Shown piece after piece: positions 16,311-26,000 of a stretch of DNA of 64,000 nucleotides (position 1 is its first letter; each line of letters opens with the position of its first letter). Source of the DNA: Pannonibacter phragmitetus_B. Its GTDB lineage: Bacteria > Pseudomonadota > Alphaproteobacteria > Rhizobiales > Stappiaceae. The notes under the pieces were generated by a model, which saw nothing but the letters and a program-made list of their open reading frames with translations, did no database searches and was not told the DNA's origin. The DNA lies in contig NZ_JBNINT010000001.1 of NCBI RefSeq assembly GCF_050510895.1, forward strand, positions 4,092,001 to 4,156,000, given 5' to 3'. The position numbers and the translations under genes were made by a program.

Positions 16311-17315
16311 ATGACATTCTGCAAGTTCCTGACGGCTGCCAGCCTGGCCGTCATGCTCATCACGCCGGCATCGGCCGATAGCTACATGATCAAGGTCACG
16401 CTCGATACGAGCCCCCTGCATGTCCGGAATGTCTGGCTGAAAGAATTTGCCGGGAAGGTGCAGGCTGAGTCTCAGGGGCGCTTGAACATCACGATCTTCG
16501 AAGCGGCTTCGGCCTTCAAGGATGTCGAGGCGGCGGCTGCGGTTGCCCAGGGTGCCGTCGACATGGCGGTTCCGCAGTATCAGCTCATCTCCAAGTTTGT
16601 TCCTGATGCCGATATCGAGCAGCTGCCGATGTTCTACGGCGCGCCGCGCGAAAAGATCTATGCGGTCATTGATGGCGAAGCTGGCAAGGAATTGAACGAA
16701 AAGATCGAGAGCAAGTTGGGTGTCACCGTGATCGGGCGTCCGATTGATCTCGGCTTTGGCACGGTCTTTTCGACGAAAACGGAACTCACCACTCCTGAAA
16801 ATCTGAAGGGCCTCAAGGTGCGTGTGCCTGGCGGGCCCGCAACATCACGGCGCTATGAAATCATGGGTGCTGCGCCTGCCCAGATTGCCTGGCCGGATGT
16901 GCCGCAAGCTTTGCAGACCGGCACGATCTCGGCTCTCTGGACGACGCAGGAATCCCTCGCCAGTGCAAAGCTCTGGGATGCCGGCGTGAAATATGGCCTC
17001 GATGACCGTCAGGCCATCGTTCAGTATGTGCCGCTGATGAACACCACTGTCTGGGAATCGCTTCCGGAAGATCTGCGCGATCTCTTCACACAGACCTGGG
17101 ACAGCATGGTTGATGCTCAGCGGGATGCCGCGCATCAGCGCCAGGATGAAGCCAGGCAGCTCAATGCTTCGAACGGCATCGTTTCGGTTGAGCCGTCACA
17201 GGCAAGCCTCGACGCCATGCGCGAGCAGCTGCTTCAGGCACAGCCCGACTTGGTGAAGAGACTGGGCATGGACGCTGACTTCGTCACCAAGGTCCAGAAG
17301 GTTCTCATTCAGTGA
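16311..17315 (+). CDS. TRAP transporter periplasmic solute-binding protein (DctP type)
   Basis: A 334-residue binding protein with a signal peptide cleaved after about residue 22 (MLITPASA). DctP-family features include the central GLKVRVPGGPATSRRYEIMGAAP region, where the arginine of the VR-pattern binds the substrate carboxylate. Strong Shine-Dalgarno GGGAGG precedes ATG 16311. It is the first gene of the operon and is followed by a small hairpin, probably to keep binding protein in excess over the membrane subunits. The substrate is unknown but should be a carboxylate. Confidence 0.93.
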   Translation: MTFCKFLTAASLAVMLITPASADSYMIKVTLDTSPLHVRNVWLKEFAGKVQAESQGRLNITIFEAASAFKDVEAAAAVAQGAVDMAVPQYQLISKFVPDADIEQLPMFYGAPREKIYAVIDGEAGKELNEKIESKLGVTVIGRPIDLGFGTVFSTKTELTTPENLKGLKVRVPGGPATSRRYEIMGAAPAQIAWPDVPQALQTGTISALWTTQESLASAKLWDAGVKYGLDDRQAIVQYVPLMNTTVWESLPEDLRDLFTQTWDSMVDAQRDAAHQRQDEARQLNASNGIVSVEPSQASLDAMREQLLQAQPDLVKRLGMDADFVTKVQKVLIQ

Positions 17316-17330
17316 TCTGACTTGCTGAAG

Positions 17331-17350
17331 CCTGCCTTCGGGCAGGTTTT
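17331..17350 (+). terminator. Hairpin with T-run between dctP and dctQ
   Basis: CCTGCC-TTCG-GGCAGG followed by TTTT forms a compact intrinsic-terminator-like hairpin inside the operon. It probably acts as a partial terminator that lowers transcription of the membrane subunits relative to the binding protein. Confidence 0.7.
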
Positions 17351-17395
17351 CACTTGCGGGCCGCTTGCAACCTGATAGTGGCAGGGCAGTTCAAG

Positions 17396-17874
17396 ATGAA
17401 AAGTAGTTATAAGATAATCGGGGCGGTTGAAAACGCGATCATCGGCGTTTTTGCCCTGCTTTCCTGTATTCTCGTTGTGAGCGAGGCGTTTATACGGTTT
17501 GTCGCACCGGAAAACCTGCCCGACTGGGGGCGGGAAGTCACCATCTATCTGATTGGCTGGGCCGTCATGCTGTGTGCCGGGCAGATGGTCCGGGAGAAAA
17601 TGCATGTTGGTGTCGACATTGTACTGCAGACACTGTCTTCCCGCAGCTTGCGTTATCTCGAAATATTTACCGCCCTTTTCGGCCTGATCGTTTCCGGCTT
17701 CATCGTCTATGCAGGCGCGAAATCCGTCGAATTCGCCTGGCGGTTCGGTGAACAGAGCGACAGCTCGATCCGCTTTCCCATGTGGCTCTTCTATCTTTCC
17801 ATCCCTTTCGGCTTTGGACTGACGGGCCTCCAGTACGCAATCCAGCTGGTTGCGGCTTTCCGGGGAAGCGCTGA
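17396..17874 (+). CDS. TRAP transporter small membrane subunit (DctQ type)
   Basis: About 159 residues with four membrane helices typical of DctQ, starting MKSSYKIIGAVENAIIG with the conserved GREVTIYLIGWAVMLCAG. As given, the frame runs without a stop into the dctM start. One more G in the G4 run 17862-17865 would end DctQ at the TGA 17872-17874, two codons before dctM, the usual arrangement. A natural DctQ-DctM fusion is less likely because no extra linking helix is present. Confidence 0.75.
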
Positions 17875-17878
17875 GATG

Positions 17879-19157
17879 ATGCTGCTTTTTATCGTTGCCG
17901 CCTTCATCGTTCTCCTGCTGGCCGGCGTTCCCATCTTCTTGTCCCTGTCCGGTCTCTCTCTTCGCGTGGCTGATTGAGGGCAAGCCTCTCGTCAGTTTCG
18001 GGCAGCAGTTCTCCAATCATATGAACTCCCACACGCTGGTGGCTGTGCCTCTCTTCGTGATCGCAGCCACCTTCATGCAGCGCGGCGGTGTGGCGAAGGC
18101 CCTGATCGATCTGGCGGCAGCATGGGTGGGGCAGCGCAAGGGTGCCCTGGCCATCGTCTGCATCATGGCGACCGGCGTCTTTGCAGCCATATCCGGGTCG
18201 TCAGTGGCGACCGCAATGGCAATTGGTGCGGTTCTGGTGCCCGCGATGCTGCATCGCGGCTATCCGATTGCCTTCACCACGGGCACGATCGGTGCTGGCG
18301 GCACGCTTGGCATCCTGATACCGCCAAGCCTTGCCATGCTGATCTATGGCATCATTGCCGATGAATCCGTGCCGCGGCTTTTTCTGGCCGGTGTCATTCC
18401 CGGTCTCCTGCAGGCCCTGATCTTCATCGTCTACATCATCTGGTTCGCCAGGCGTCACAATCTGCCGCTGGAGCCAAGGCTGGACCGGGCCGCGTTCTGG
18501 AACGCTCATGTGCGTGCATTGCCGGCTCTTCTGGTGCCGGTGATCATTCTCGGCGGAATCTATTCCGGCCTGGTCACGATCTCCGAAGCTGCTGGCCTTT
18601 CTGCCGTCGTTGCCATCCTCGTCAGTCTTCTGTTCTACCGGGACATCGGGCTGCGCGACGTTCTGCCAATTCTGGCCGATTCAATACGGCAGACTGCGGT
18701 CATCATCTTCATTGTCATCAGCGCACTGACATTCGCTCACTGGCTGACGGCGGCAGGTGCAACCGCGATGTTGAGCGAAGCTGTCGTGAAGGCAGATCTC
18801 TCGGCCTGGCAGTTCCTCGTTGTTGCAAACGTGGTGATGTTCATTCTCGGCATGTTCCTGGAAGTGATCTCAGTCATCCTGATCTTTGTGCCGCTGGTCA
18901 TTCCGATCATTCACCACCTTGGCATCGATCCGATCCATTTTGGCGTTATCCTGGTGATCAACATGGAGATTGCCCTGCTGACGCCGCCTGTGGGGCTCAA
19001 TCTCTATGTGCTGCAGTCGATTGCAAACACGCCGCTCGCCAATGTCATCAAGGGCGTGGGCCCCTACATCGTGCTGATGCTCGGGCTTCTGGCCGTCATC
19101 ACCTTCGTTCCGGAAATTTCTACCTGGCTTCCGGCGTTCGTCTTCAACAAAAACTAA
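17879..19157 (+). CDS. TRAP transporter large membrane subunit (DctM type), frameshifted
   Basis: The large permease subunit, with about 12 hydrophobic helices and DctM landmarks such as SGSSVATAMAIGAVLVPAM, GTLGILIPPSLAMLIYG and LLTPPVGLNLYVLQ. The start LLFIVAAFIVLLLAGVPIFL is in one frame and the rest in another, broken in a CT-repeat at 17953-17962. Restoring one CT unit gives 426 residues with a natural N-terminus, GLSLFAWLIEGKP. An ATG at 17876 is an equally possible start. Tautomerase and hydrolase genes follow within 18 nt. Confidence 0.88.
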
Positions 19158-19175
19158 AATCTGCAGGGGATCCCC

Positions 19176-19526
19176 ATGCCCGTCGTACAGGTTCATGTTG
19201 CTCCAGAAATTGCCGGTCAGGCTGGCCTCAAGGTCCGCGAGATTGGTGAAATCATCGAACAGGGGCTCATCAGTCTGCTTTCAGCGTCACCTGACAAGAT
19301 CCAGATCGCCATCGTGGCCGCACTTGACATGCCGAAGGGCTGCCAGCTTCTCGTGGCCGTCGATCACAGGGCCTCGGACGAACGCCCGAAGCCCATTCGC
19401 GATGAACTGGCGCACCAGATTGCCACGCAGCTTCACGGCCTTCTGGGAGCATCCATCCGGGTCCGGCTGATCGGCATAGACCCGGCCTATATTTCCGCCT
19501 GCGATATTCATGAGGCTGGCAGATGA
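19176..19526 (+). CDS. Tautomerase-superfamily protein
   Basis: A 116-residue protein beginning Met-Pro, so removing Met exposes the N-terminal proline that is the catalytic base of this superfamily. The opening MPVVQVHVAPE and the helix/strand order fit a tautomerase of the two-repeat length (4-oxalocrotonate tautomerase-like or CHMI-like). It would interconvert keto and enol forms of the imported compound or its product. It sits 18 nt after dctM with AGGGGA upstream, and its stop overlaps the hydrolase start (ATGA). The family call is moderate because similarity beyond Pro1 is limited. Confidence 0.65.
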   Translation: MPVVQVHVAPEIAGQAGLKVREIGEIIEQGLISLLSASPDKIQIAIVAALDMPKGCQLLVAVDHRASDERPKPIRDELAHQIATQLHGLLGASIRVRLIGIDPAYISACDIHEAGR

Positions 19527-20496
19527 GCAGTCATGATCCCATCGTTCTGAGCAGCATCAACTCGTTCCACATCGGCGGCAGTGTGGTCAGGCTGCAGGGC
19601 CAGCCAAGGCGGGAGGTGAAGGTTTCTGCCAACGGCGACGCAAGGACGGTTGATCTCAACGGAGGTTATTTCGTCGGGCAGCTCTACGCCCAGCACTTCC
19701 GTCAGGCTTCGCCCAGATCAGGTCTGCCGGTGCTCTTCTGGCATGGCGGAGCCATGTCCGGCGTCACCTGGGAAACTACGCCGGATGGCCGCCCCGGCTG
19801 GCAGAACTACTTTCTCCGCAAGGGCTATGACGTTGTCGTTTCCGACGCAGTCGAACGGGGCAGGGCGTCCTGGGCCCCGTTTCCCGAGATCTATGATGGC
19901 AGCCCGCTGTTCCGCACGCAGCAAGATGCCTGGACCCTGTTCAGAATGGGCCTGAAGGAAGGCTACCACGAGGACCAGGCCTTGAGGCGCGGCTATGAGG
20001 GGCAGCGTTTTCCCTTGTCGGCCTTCGACCAGTTGTCGGCACAATTCGTGGCGCGGTGGACGACAAACAACGAGCGTACTCTGGCAGCCTATGAAAAGCT
20101 GCTGGACCGGGTTGGCCCTGCCATCATCATCGCCCACAGTCAGGGCGGCTGGTTTGCGCAGCAAATTGCAGCCAGGAAGCCCGAACAGATCGCTGCCATT
20201 GTTGCAATCGAGCCGGCCGGCGCGCCCACGCTGAGCGAGGCCGAGACGAAGCTGGCTGCCAGCGTGCCATATCTCTATGTCTGGGGCGACTATTGCAATG
20301 ATCACCCGGCCTGGCAGGGCTACAAGGCAAAAGTCCTGCTTCATTGCCAAATGCTGCAGGAGCATGGAGCATCCGTCGCACAGCTGGACTTGCCATTGGA
20401 AGGCATCAGGGGAATTCCCACATGCCGATGATGGATGACAACAGCGATTATGTGGCAGAGATGGTCGCCAGCTGGCTTGCCGGCAAGGGCCTCTAA
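19523..20496 (+). CDS. Alpha/beta hydrolase, frameshifted near the 3' end
   Basis: A hydrolase of about 324 residues when repaired. The nucleophile elbow is AHSQGG (Ser near residue 210), the oxyanion strand is VLFWHGGAMSG, and the acid region is YVWGDYCNDHP. The frame breaks at the G4 run 20409-20412. Adding one G reads on through GNSHMPMMDDNSDYV, which supplies the catalytic histidine, to TAA 20494-20496. Truncated as given, the enzyme would lack its His. It is coupled to the tautomerase gene and probably acts on an ester or lactone brought in by the TRAP system. Confidence 0.8.
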
Positions 20497-20539
20497 AGGC
20501 TGCCTTGCATCGAGGCAGTCCGGAGCATGAATGAACAAA

Positions 20540-20558
20540 GGCCGCCCAAAGGGCGGCC
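20540..20558. terminator. Hairpin between the hydrolase gene and leuD
   Basis: GGCCGCCC-AAA-GGGCGGCC is a perfect 8-bp stem between convergent genes. It has A residues on the left and CTTG on the right, so it could terminate in both directions. Confidence 0.7.
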
Positions 20559-20629
20559 CTTGCAACTTGTATCCATGACCATCTGGCCGGGCCTTTCAGC
20601 GCATCCGCATCAGACCCAGCCCGGCGCTA

Positions 20630-21233
20630 TCACGCCCAGGGGCGGCTTTCGGAGGTGGCGCCTTCGAAGCGGTCGATCGAGGGGCCTTTTCCATGGTCAG
20701 GCCGATGTCGTCGAGGCCGTTCATCAGGCAGTGCTTGCGGAAGGGGTCGATCTCGAAGGAGATAACGCCGCCGTCCGGACCGCGGATTTCCTGCGCGTCC
20801 AGATCCACCGTCAGGGTGGAGTTGGCGCCGCGCGACGCGTCATCCAGCAGCTTGTCCAGCTCTTCGCGGGTGACGACCACCGGCAGAATGCCGTTCTTGA
20901 AGCAGTTGTTGTAGAAGATGTCGGCGAAGCTGGTGGAGATCACGCAGCGGATGCCGAAATCGAGCAGGGCCCAGGGGCATGCTCACGCGAGGAGCCGCAG
21001 CCGAAGTTGTCGCCCGCTACAAGGATCGTTGCGCCCTTGTAGGCCGGCTTGTTCAGCACGAATTCGGCATTGTCCGAACCGTCCTCGTTGTAGCGCAGCT
21101 CCGAGAACAGCGCGGTGCCGAGGCCGGTGCGCTTGATCGTCTTCAGATACTGCTTCGGGATGATCATGTCGGTGTCGATGTTGATGATCGGCAGGGGCGC
21201 CGCAACACCGGTGAGGGAGGTGAACTTCTGCAA
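20630..21233 (-). CDS. leuD: 3-isopropylmalate dehydratase small subunit LeuD, two frameshifts
   Basis: The swivelling subunit of isopropylmalate isomerase in leucine synthesis. The N-terminal part has INIDTDMIIPKQYLK and the substrate loop GDNFGCGSSREHAP. The frame breaks at the G4 runs 20974-20977 and 20681-20684. Adding one base to each gives [23 protein letters not shown] and an end SRPWA followed by TGA at 20632-20630. The result is exactly 201 residues, the standard length. LeuC is not in this window; argC lies 57 nt upstream on the same strand. Confidence 0.93.
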
Positions 21234-21290
21234 GGCGGTCTCTCCAAAGGCTCTCTGAATTGTCTTTGTTGTTCTTGTGCCCGGCCGCGC

Positions 21291-22241
21291 TCAGGCGGCA
21301 AGGCTTTCTGCCGGGTCTGCGCCCAGCATGATGTTGAGGTTCTGGACGGCAGCGCCCGAGGCGCCCTTGCCCAGATTGTCGTAAACGGCAATGACCACGG
21401 CCTGCGCACGGGCGTCATTGGCGAAGACATAGACGCGCATCATGTTGGTGCCGTTGAGGGCCTGCGGGTTCAGCTCCGACGCCCGGTCGAGCGGCGACAG
21501 CGGCGCGACCTCGACAAAGCCCTTCGCCTGACCGGCAAAGTGATCCGCAATTGCGGCATGCAGTTCAGCACCCGTGGGCACCTTTGGCAGACGCGCCAGA
21601 TTGAGCGGAACGCTGGTGATCATGCCCTTGTAGTAGTTGCCGACCGCCGGAACGAACAGCGGTGCATCGGTGAGGCCCGAATAGGTCTTCATCTCCGGCA
21701 GGTGCTTGTGGCCGAGCGCGAGCCCATAGGGCAGGAACACGTTTGCCGCATCGCCCTGTGCCTCATAGTCGGCAATCATGGATTTGCCGCCACCCGAATA
21801 GCCGGAGATGCCGTTGACCGTGACGGGGAAATCCGCCGGAACGAGACCAGCGGCCACCAGCGGACGAAGCGCCGCAATGACGCCCTGCGGCCAGCAGCCG
21901 GGATTGGACACGAAACGGGCTGCAGCAATCGCCGCGCCCTGGCTCCGGTCCATTTCGGCAAAGCCGTAGGTCCAGCCGTCCGCCACGCGATAGGCGGTGG
22001 AGGCATCGATGACGCGGGTGGTGCTGTTGGTGATCAGCGACACGCTTTCCTTCGCCGCATCATCAGGCAGGCAGAGGATGGCCACATCGGCGCTGTTCAG
22101 CATGTCCGCACGGGCGGACATGTCCTTGCGCTGTTCCGGGGCGATGGACAGCAGATCGATGTCGCGGCGCACGGCGAGGCGCTCGCGGATCTGCAGACCC
22201 GTCGTGCCAGCTTCGCCATCAATGAAAATCCGCGCCACCAT
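21291..22241 (-). CDS. argC: N-acetyl-gamma-glutamyl-phosphate reductase ArgC, short type
   Basis: A 316-residue NADPH-dependent arginine-synthesis enzyme of the shorter (type 2) class. It has the nucleotide-binding start IDGEAGTTGLQIRERL, the catalytic cysteine in RFVSNPGCWPQG (near residue 117) and the GISGYSGGGKSM loop. It reduces N-acetylglutamyl phosphate to the semialdehyde. It precedes leuD on the same strand; no other arginine genes are nearby. Confidence 0.95.
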   Translation of the reverse strand: MVARIFIDGEAGTTGLQIRERLAVRRDIDLLSIAPEQRKDMSARADMLNSADVAILCLPDDAAKESVSLITNSTTRVIDASTAYRVADGWTYGFAEMDRSQGAAIAAARFVSNPGCWPQGVIAALRPLVAAGLVPADFPVTVNGISGYSGGGKSMIADYEAQGDAANVFLPYGLALGHKHLPEMKTYSGLTDAPLFVPAVGNYYKGMITSVPLNLARLPKVPTGAELHAAIADHFAGQAKGFVEVAPLSPLDRASELNPQALNGTNMMRVYVFANDARAQAVVIAVYDNLGKGASGAAVQNLNIMLGADPAESLAA

Positions 22242-22344
22242 TGCGCCCGCTCCCTCATTTGCAAGGACAGAAGAATGAAGCGGGTTTTACACACATTCCG
22301 GCAGGCTGTCACGGGCAAGCGGACCCCGCATGCCGTCAACGTTC

Positions 22345-22914
22345 TCAACGGGCCATTGAGTGATACTCATCATTCGGCCGCATCTCGGTGGCCGCCGCCA
22401 TACGGTTGGACATGTTGTAGAAGGCGGCAAGGGCGGCAATGTCCCAGATGTCCCGGTCGGTAAAGCCTGCATCGCGCAGCGCCTGGCGGTCAGCTTCCAC
22501 CACTTCGGCGGGGCGTTCGGTCAAGAGAACGGCGAAGTCCAGCATGGCCCTCTGTTTCGGTGTCAGGCCTGCAACCCGGTAGTTCATCACCAGCATGTCA
22601 CCCAGCACCGGATCGCCGGACAGCTGGCGGACGGCGGCGCCATGGGCGGCAAGGCAATAGAAGCAGCGGTTCACGCTCGACACGGCTACGGCAATCATCT
22701 CCCGCTCCAGTTTGGAGAGGTTTGAAGGCCCCAGCATCAGATCGTTATACATATCCGTGAAGGCGCGCAATTTCGTGTCGTTGAAGGCATAGGCGCGCAG
22801 CACATTTGGAATAAATCCTATTTTTTCGTCACACTTTGCAAAGTATCCTTGCGTCGCTTCGCTCAACTCGCCTTCAACCTGTAAATTGAGCGCCATTACA
22901 TCTTTGTTCGTCAT
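22345..22914 (-). CDS. AhpD-like peroxidase-related enzyme
   Basis: A 189-residue carboxymuconolactone decarboxylase/AhpD-fold protein. The redox pair is C-x-x-C in VNRCFYCLAAHGA, with the downstream His that completes the AhpD active site. The surrounding SKLEREMIAVAVSSVN and TPKQRAMLDFAVLLTE patterns belong to the peroxidase-related subgroup. ATG 22914 is chosen because GGGAGG lies nine bases upstream. It is divergent from the glutamate dehydrogenase gene across 86 nt. The physiological substrate is unknown. Confidence 0.85.
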   Translation of the reverse strand: MTNKDVMALNLQVEGELSEATQGYFAKCDEKIGFIPNVLRAYAFNDTKLRAFTDMYNDLMLGPSNLSKLEREMIAVAVSSVNRCFYCLAAHGAAVRQLSGDPVLGDMLVMNYRVAGLTPKQRAMLDFAVLLTERPAEVVEADRQALRDAGFTDRDIWDIAALAAFYNMSNRMAAATEMRPNDEYHSMAR

Positions 22915-23000
22915 TTTGTTGTTTCCTCCCAAATGCCATTTTTTAAGCGGCTTTGGCAGCCTAGCATGCCGCCGCTGATTCGCGGGCCAGGAGGACAGAG

Positions 23001-26000
23001 ATGGCGCACGCAAAGGAAATCCAGAAGGCGAAGCTCATCGAAGAGGTGAGCAAAATCCTGACTTCGAAGGCAGACGCGGCGGAGTCCGGCCTCGCGGATT
23101 TCGCCGGTGAGCTCTACTTGCAGGGGGCTGCCGAAGATCTTGTCGCCTATTCACCGGATGAGCTGGCCGCCTTTGCGCGCGCTGCGTTCCAGGACTTCAA
23201 GGTCCATCCGCAGGGCACCAGCCGGGTCAGCGTGACCAATCCTGCCTTCAAGACCAAGGGCCGGATGGCCGGTGAGGTGAGCGTCATCGAGCTGGTCAAT
23301 GACAACATGCCGTTCCTGGTGGATTCGGTCATGGCCGAGCTGCATGACAGCAAGCTGACCGTCCATCTGGTGCTGCATCCGATCTACAATGTCGAGCGCG
23401 CCGCCGATGGTTCCCTCGTTTCCTTCAGCGGCCACAAGGGCGGTGCAGCGCGGGAAGACCGTCAGGAAAGCCTGATCCACATTCATGTCAGCCGTATCGC
23501 CAGCGATGAGGCCCGGCAGGGGCTGGAGCAGCGGCTTCAGCGTATCATGGATGATGCGCGCGCTGCGGTCATCGACTGGAAGGGCATGCGCAAGCGCCTG
23601 ACCAAGGCCATCAACACCTACAAGACCGCGCAGGCCGATGGTTCCAGCAACGAGTTGTGGGAAGCGATCCAGTTCCTCGAATGGATGCAGGATGACAACT
23701 TCATTTTCCTCGGCATGCGCGAATATGCCTTTGACGGGGGCGCGGGCGAGGGTGAGCTGACGCCACTGGATGGCACGGGGCTTGGCCTGCTGGCTGATCC
23801 GGACGTGCGGGTCCTGCGCCGGGGTGGTGAATTCGTACAGATCACGCCGGAGATCCGCGAGTTCCTGATGCGTCCGGACCCGCTGATCATTGCCAAGGCC
23901 AATGTGAAGAGCCGCGTGCACCGGCGCGTCTACATGGACTATGTCGGCACCAAGATGTTTGATGCCTCCGGCAAGATGACCGGCGAGCTGCGCATCGTCG
24001 GCCTGTTTGCCTCAACCGCCTATAACGAGCCGACCGGCAAGATCCCGTTCCTGCGGCGCAAGGTCAGCAGCGTGCTGGCGAAGGCAGGCTTTGACTCCGA
24101 CAGCCATTCGGGCCGCGCCCTCACCAATGTGATGGAAACCTTCCCGCGGGACGAGCTGTTCCAGATCGACCACGAAACCCTCTACGACTTCGCCATGGCG
24201 ATCCTGCAGCTGGATGAGCGTCCGCGCATCCGCGTGCTCGCCCGGCCGGAGAAGTTCGACCGTTACGTGTCGATCCTCTGCTATGTGCCGCGTGACCGCT
24301 ACACGACGGAAGTGCGTCTCAACATCGGCACCTATTTCGCCCATGTCTTCGACGGACACCTGTCCGCCTGGTATGTCACTTATCCGGAAGGGCCTCTGGC
24401 GCGGGTGCATTTCATCATTGGCCGCTCCGGTGGCAAGACGCCTGCCGTGCAGCAGGACGAGCTGGAAAAGGCGGTTGCCTCCATCGTCCGCACCTGGCCG
24501 GACGGGCTGATGGATGCCTTCAAGGAAAACTTCAATCCGGAAGTGGCGGAACGTCTGACGGACCGCTATGCGCTGGCCTTCCACGGTGGCTACAAGGAAG
24601 TCTACAACGCGGAAAATGCGCTGGCTGACGTCCAGAAGATCGAGAGCCTTGGCGATGGCCGCCAGACCACGATCACCTTCTTCCGCAGCTCCGGCGCTCC
24701 GGATACGCGCCTGTCGCTGAAGGTGTTCCACCTGGAGGCCCCGATCCCGCTGTCGGCCCGTGTGCCGCTTCTGGAGAACATGGGCTTCAAGGTCATCAAC
24801 GAGCGCACCTACAGGATCACGCCGGAAGGCATGCCCTTCTGCTATCTGCATGAAATGACGCTGGAAGCGGCAAAGGGCGGCAGCATCGGGCTGTCGGCCG
24901 ACCTGAAGGGCCGCCTTGAAGCCCTGTTCATGGCCGTCTGGCTGGGGCAGGCGGAAAGCGACGGTTACAACGCGCTGGTGCTGACGGCAGATCTCGGCTG
25001 GCGTGATATCGCCATGGTGCGGGCCCTGTCGAAGTACCTGCGGCAGGTGGGCATCCGCTATTCCGAAGACTACATGTGGACCACGCTCAACAACTACCCG
25101 GCCATTGCCGCCAAGCTGGTCGAGCTGTTCCACGTGCGCTTCAACCCGGCGCTCAGCGAGGCCGACCGCACGCTCAATGCGGCGCGGATCGAGAACGAGC
25201 TGTCATCCGAGTTTGACGCTGTTGTCAGCCTGGACGATGACCGCATTCTGCGGCGTTTCCAGAATGTCATTGATGCGATCCTGCGTACCAACTTCTTCCA
25301 GCTGGATGCAGACGGCAAGCCGAAGCCGGCCTTTGCCTTCAAGATCGACTCCCGCCGTATCGACGACATGCCGCAGCCGAAGCCCTTCCGGGAAATCTCG
25401 GTCTACAGCCCCCGTGTCGAGGGCGTGCATCTGCGCTTCGGCAAGGTGGCGCGCGGCGGCCTGCGCTGGTCCGACCGTCCGCAGGATTTCCGCACCGAAG
25501 TGCTTGGCCTCGTGAAGGCGCAGCAGGTGAAGAATGCGGTGATCGTCCCCGTGGGCTCCAAGGGTGGCTTCGTGCCCAAGCGCCTGCCGGTGGGCGGTGA
25601 CCGTGAGGCAGTGTTTGCCGAAGGCACGGAAGCCTACAAGATCTTCGTTGGCTCGCTGCTGGATGTGACCGACAACCTCAAGGGCGACCAGATCCTGCCG
25701 CCGCTGGAGGTGGTGCGCCATGATGAGGATGATCCCTATCTGGTGGTGGCCGCCGACAAGGGCACGGCAACCTTCTCCGACACGGCCAACGGCATTTCGA
25801 CGAGCCGGGATTTCTGGCTGGGCGATGCCTTCGCCTCGGGCGGGTCGGCCGGTTATGACCACAAGAAGATGGGCATTACCGCACGCGGCGCCTGGGAAGC
25901 GGTGAAGCGCCACTTCCGCGAAATGAACCGGGATATCCAGAGCCAGCCCTTCACCGTGGCCGGTGTGGGTGACATGTCGGGTGACGTCTTCGGCAACGGT

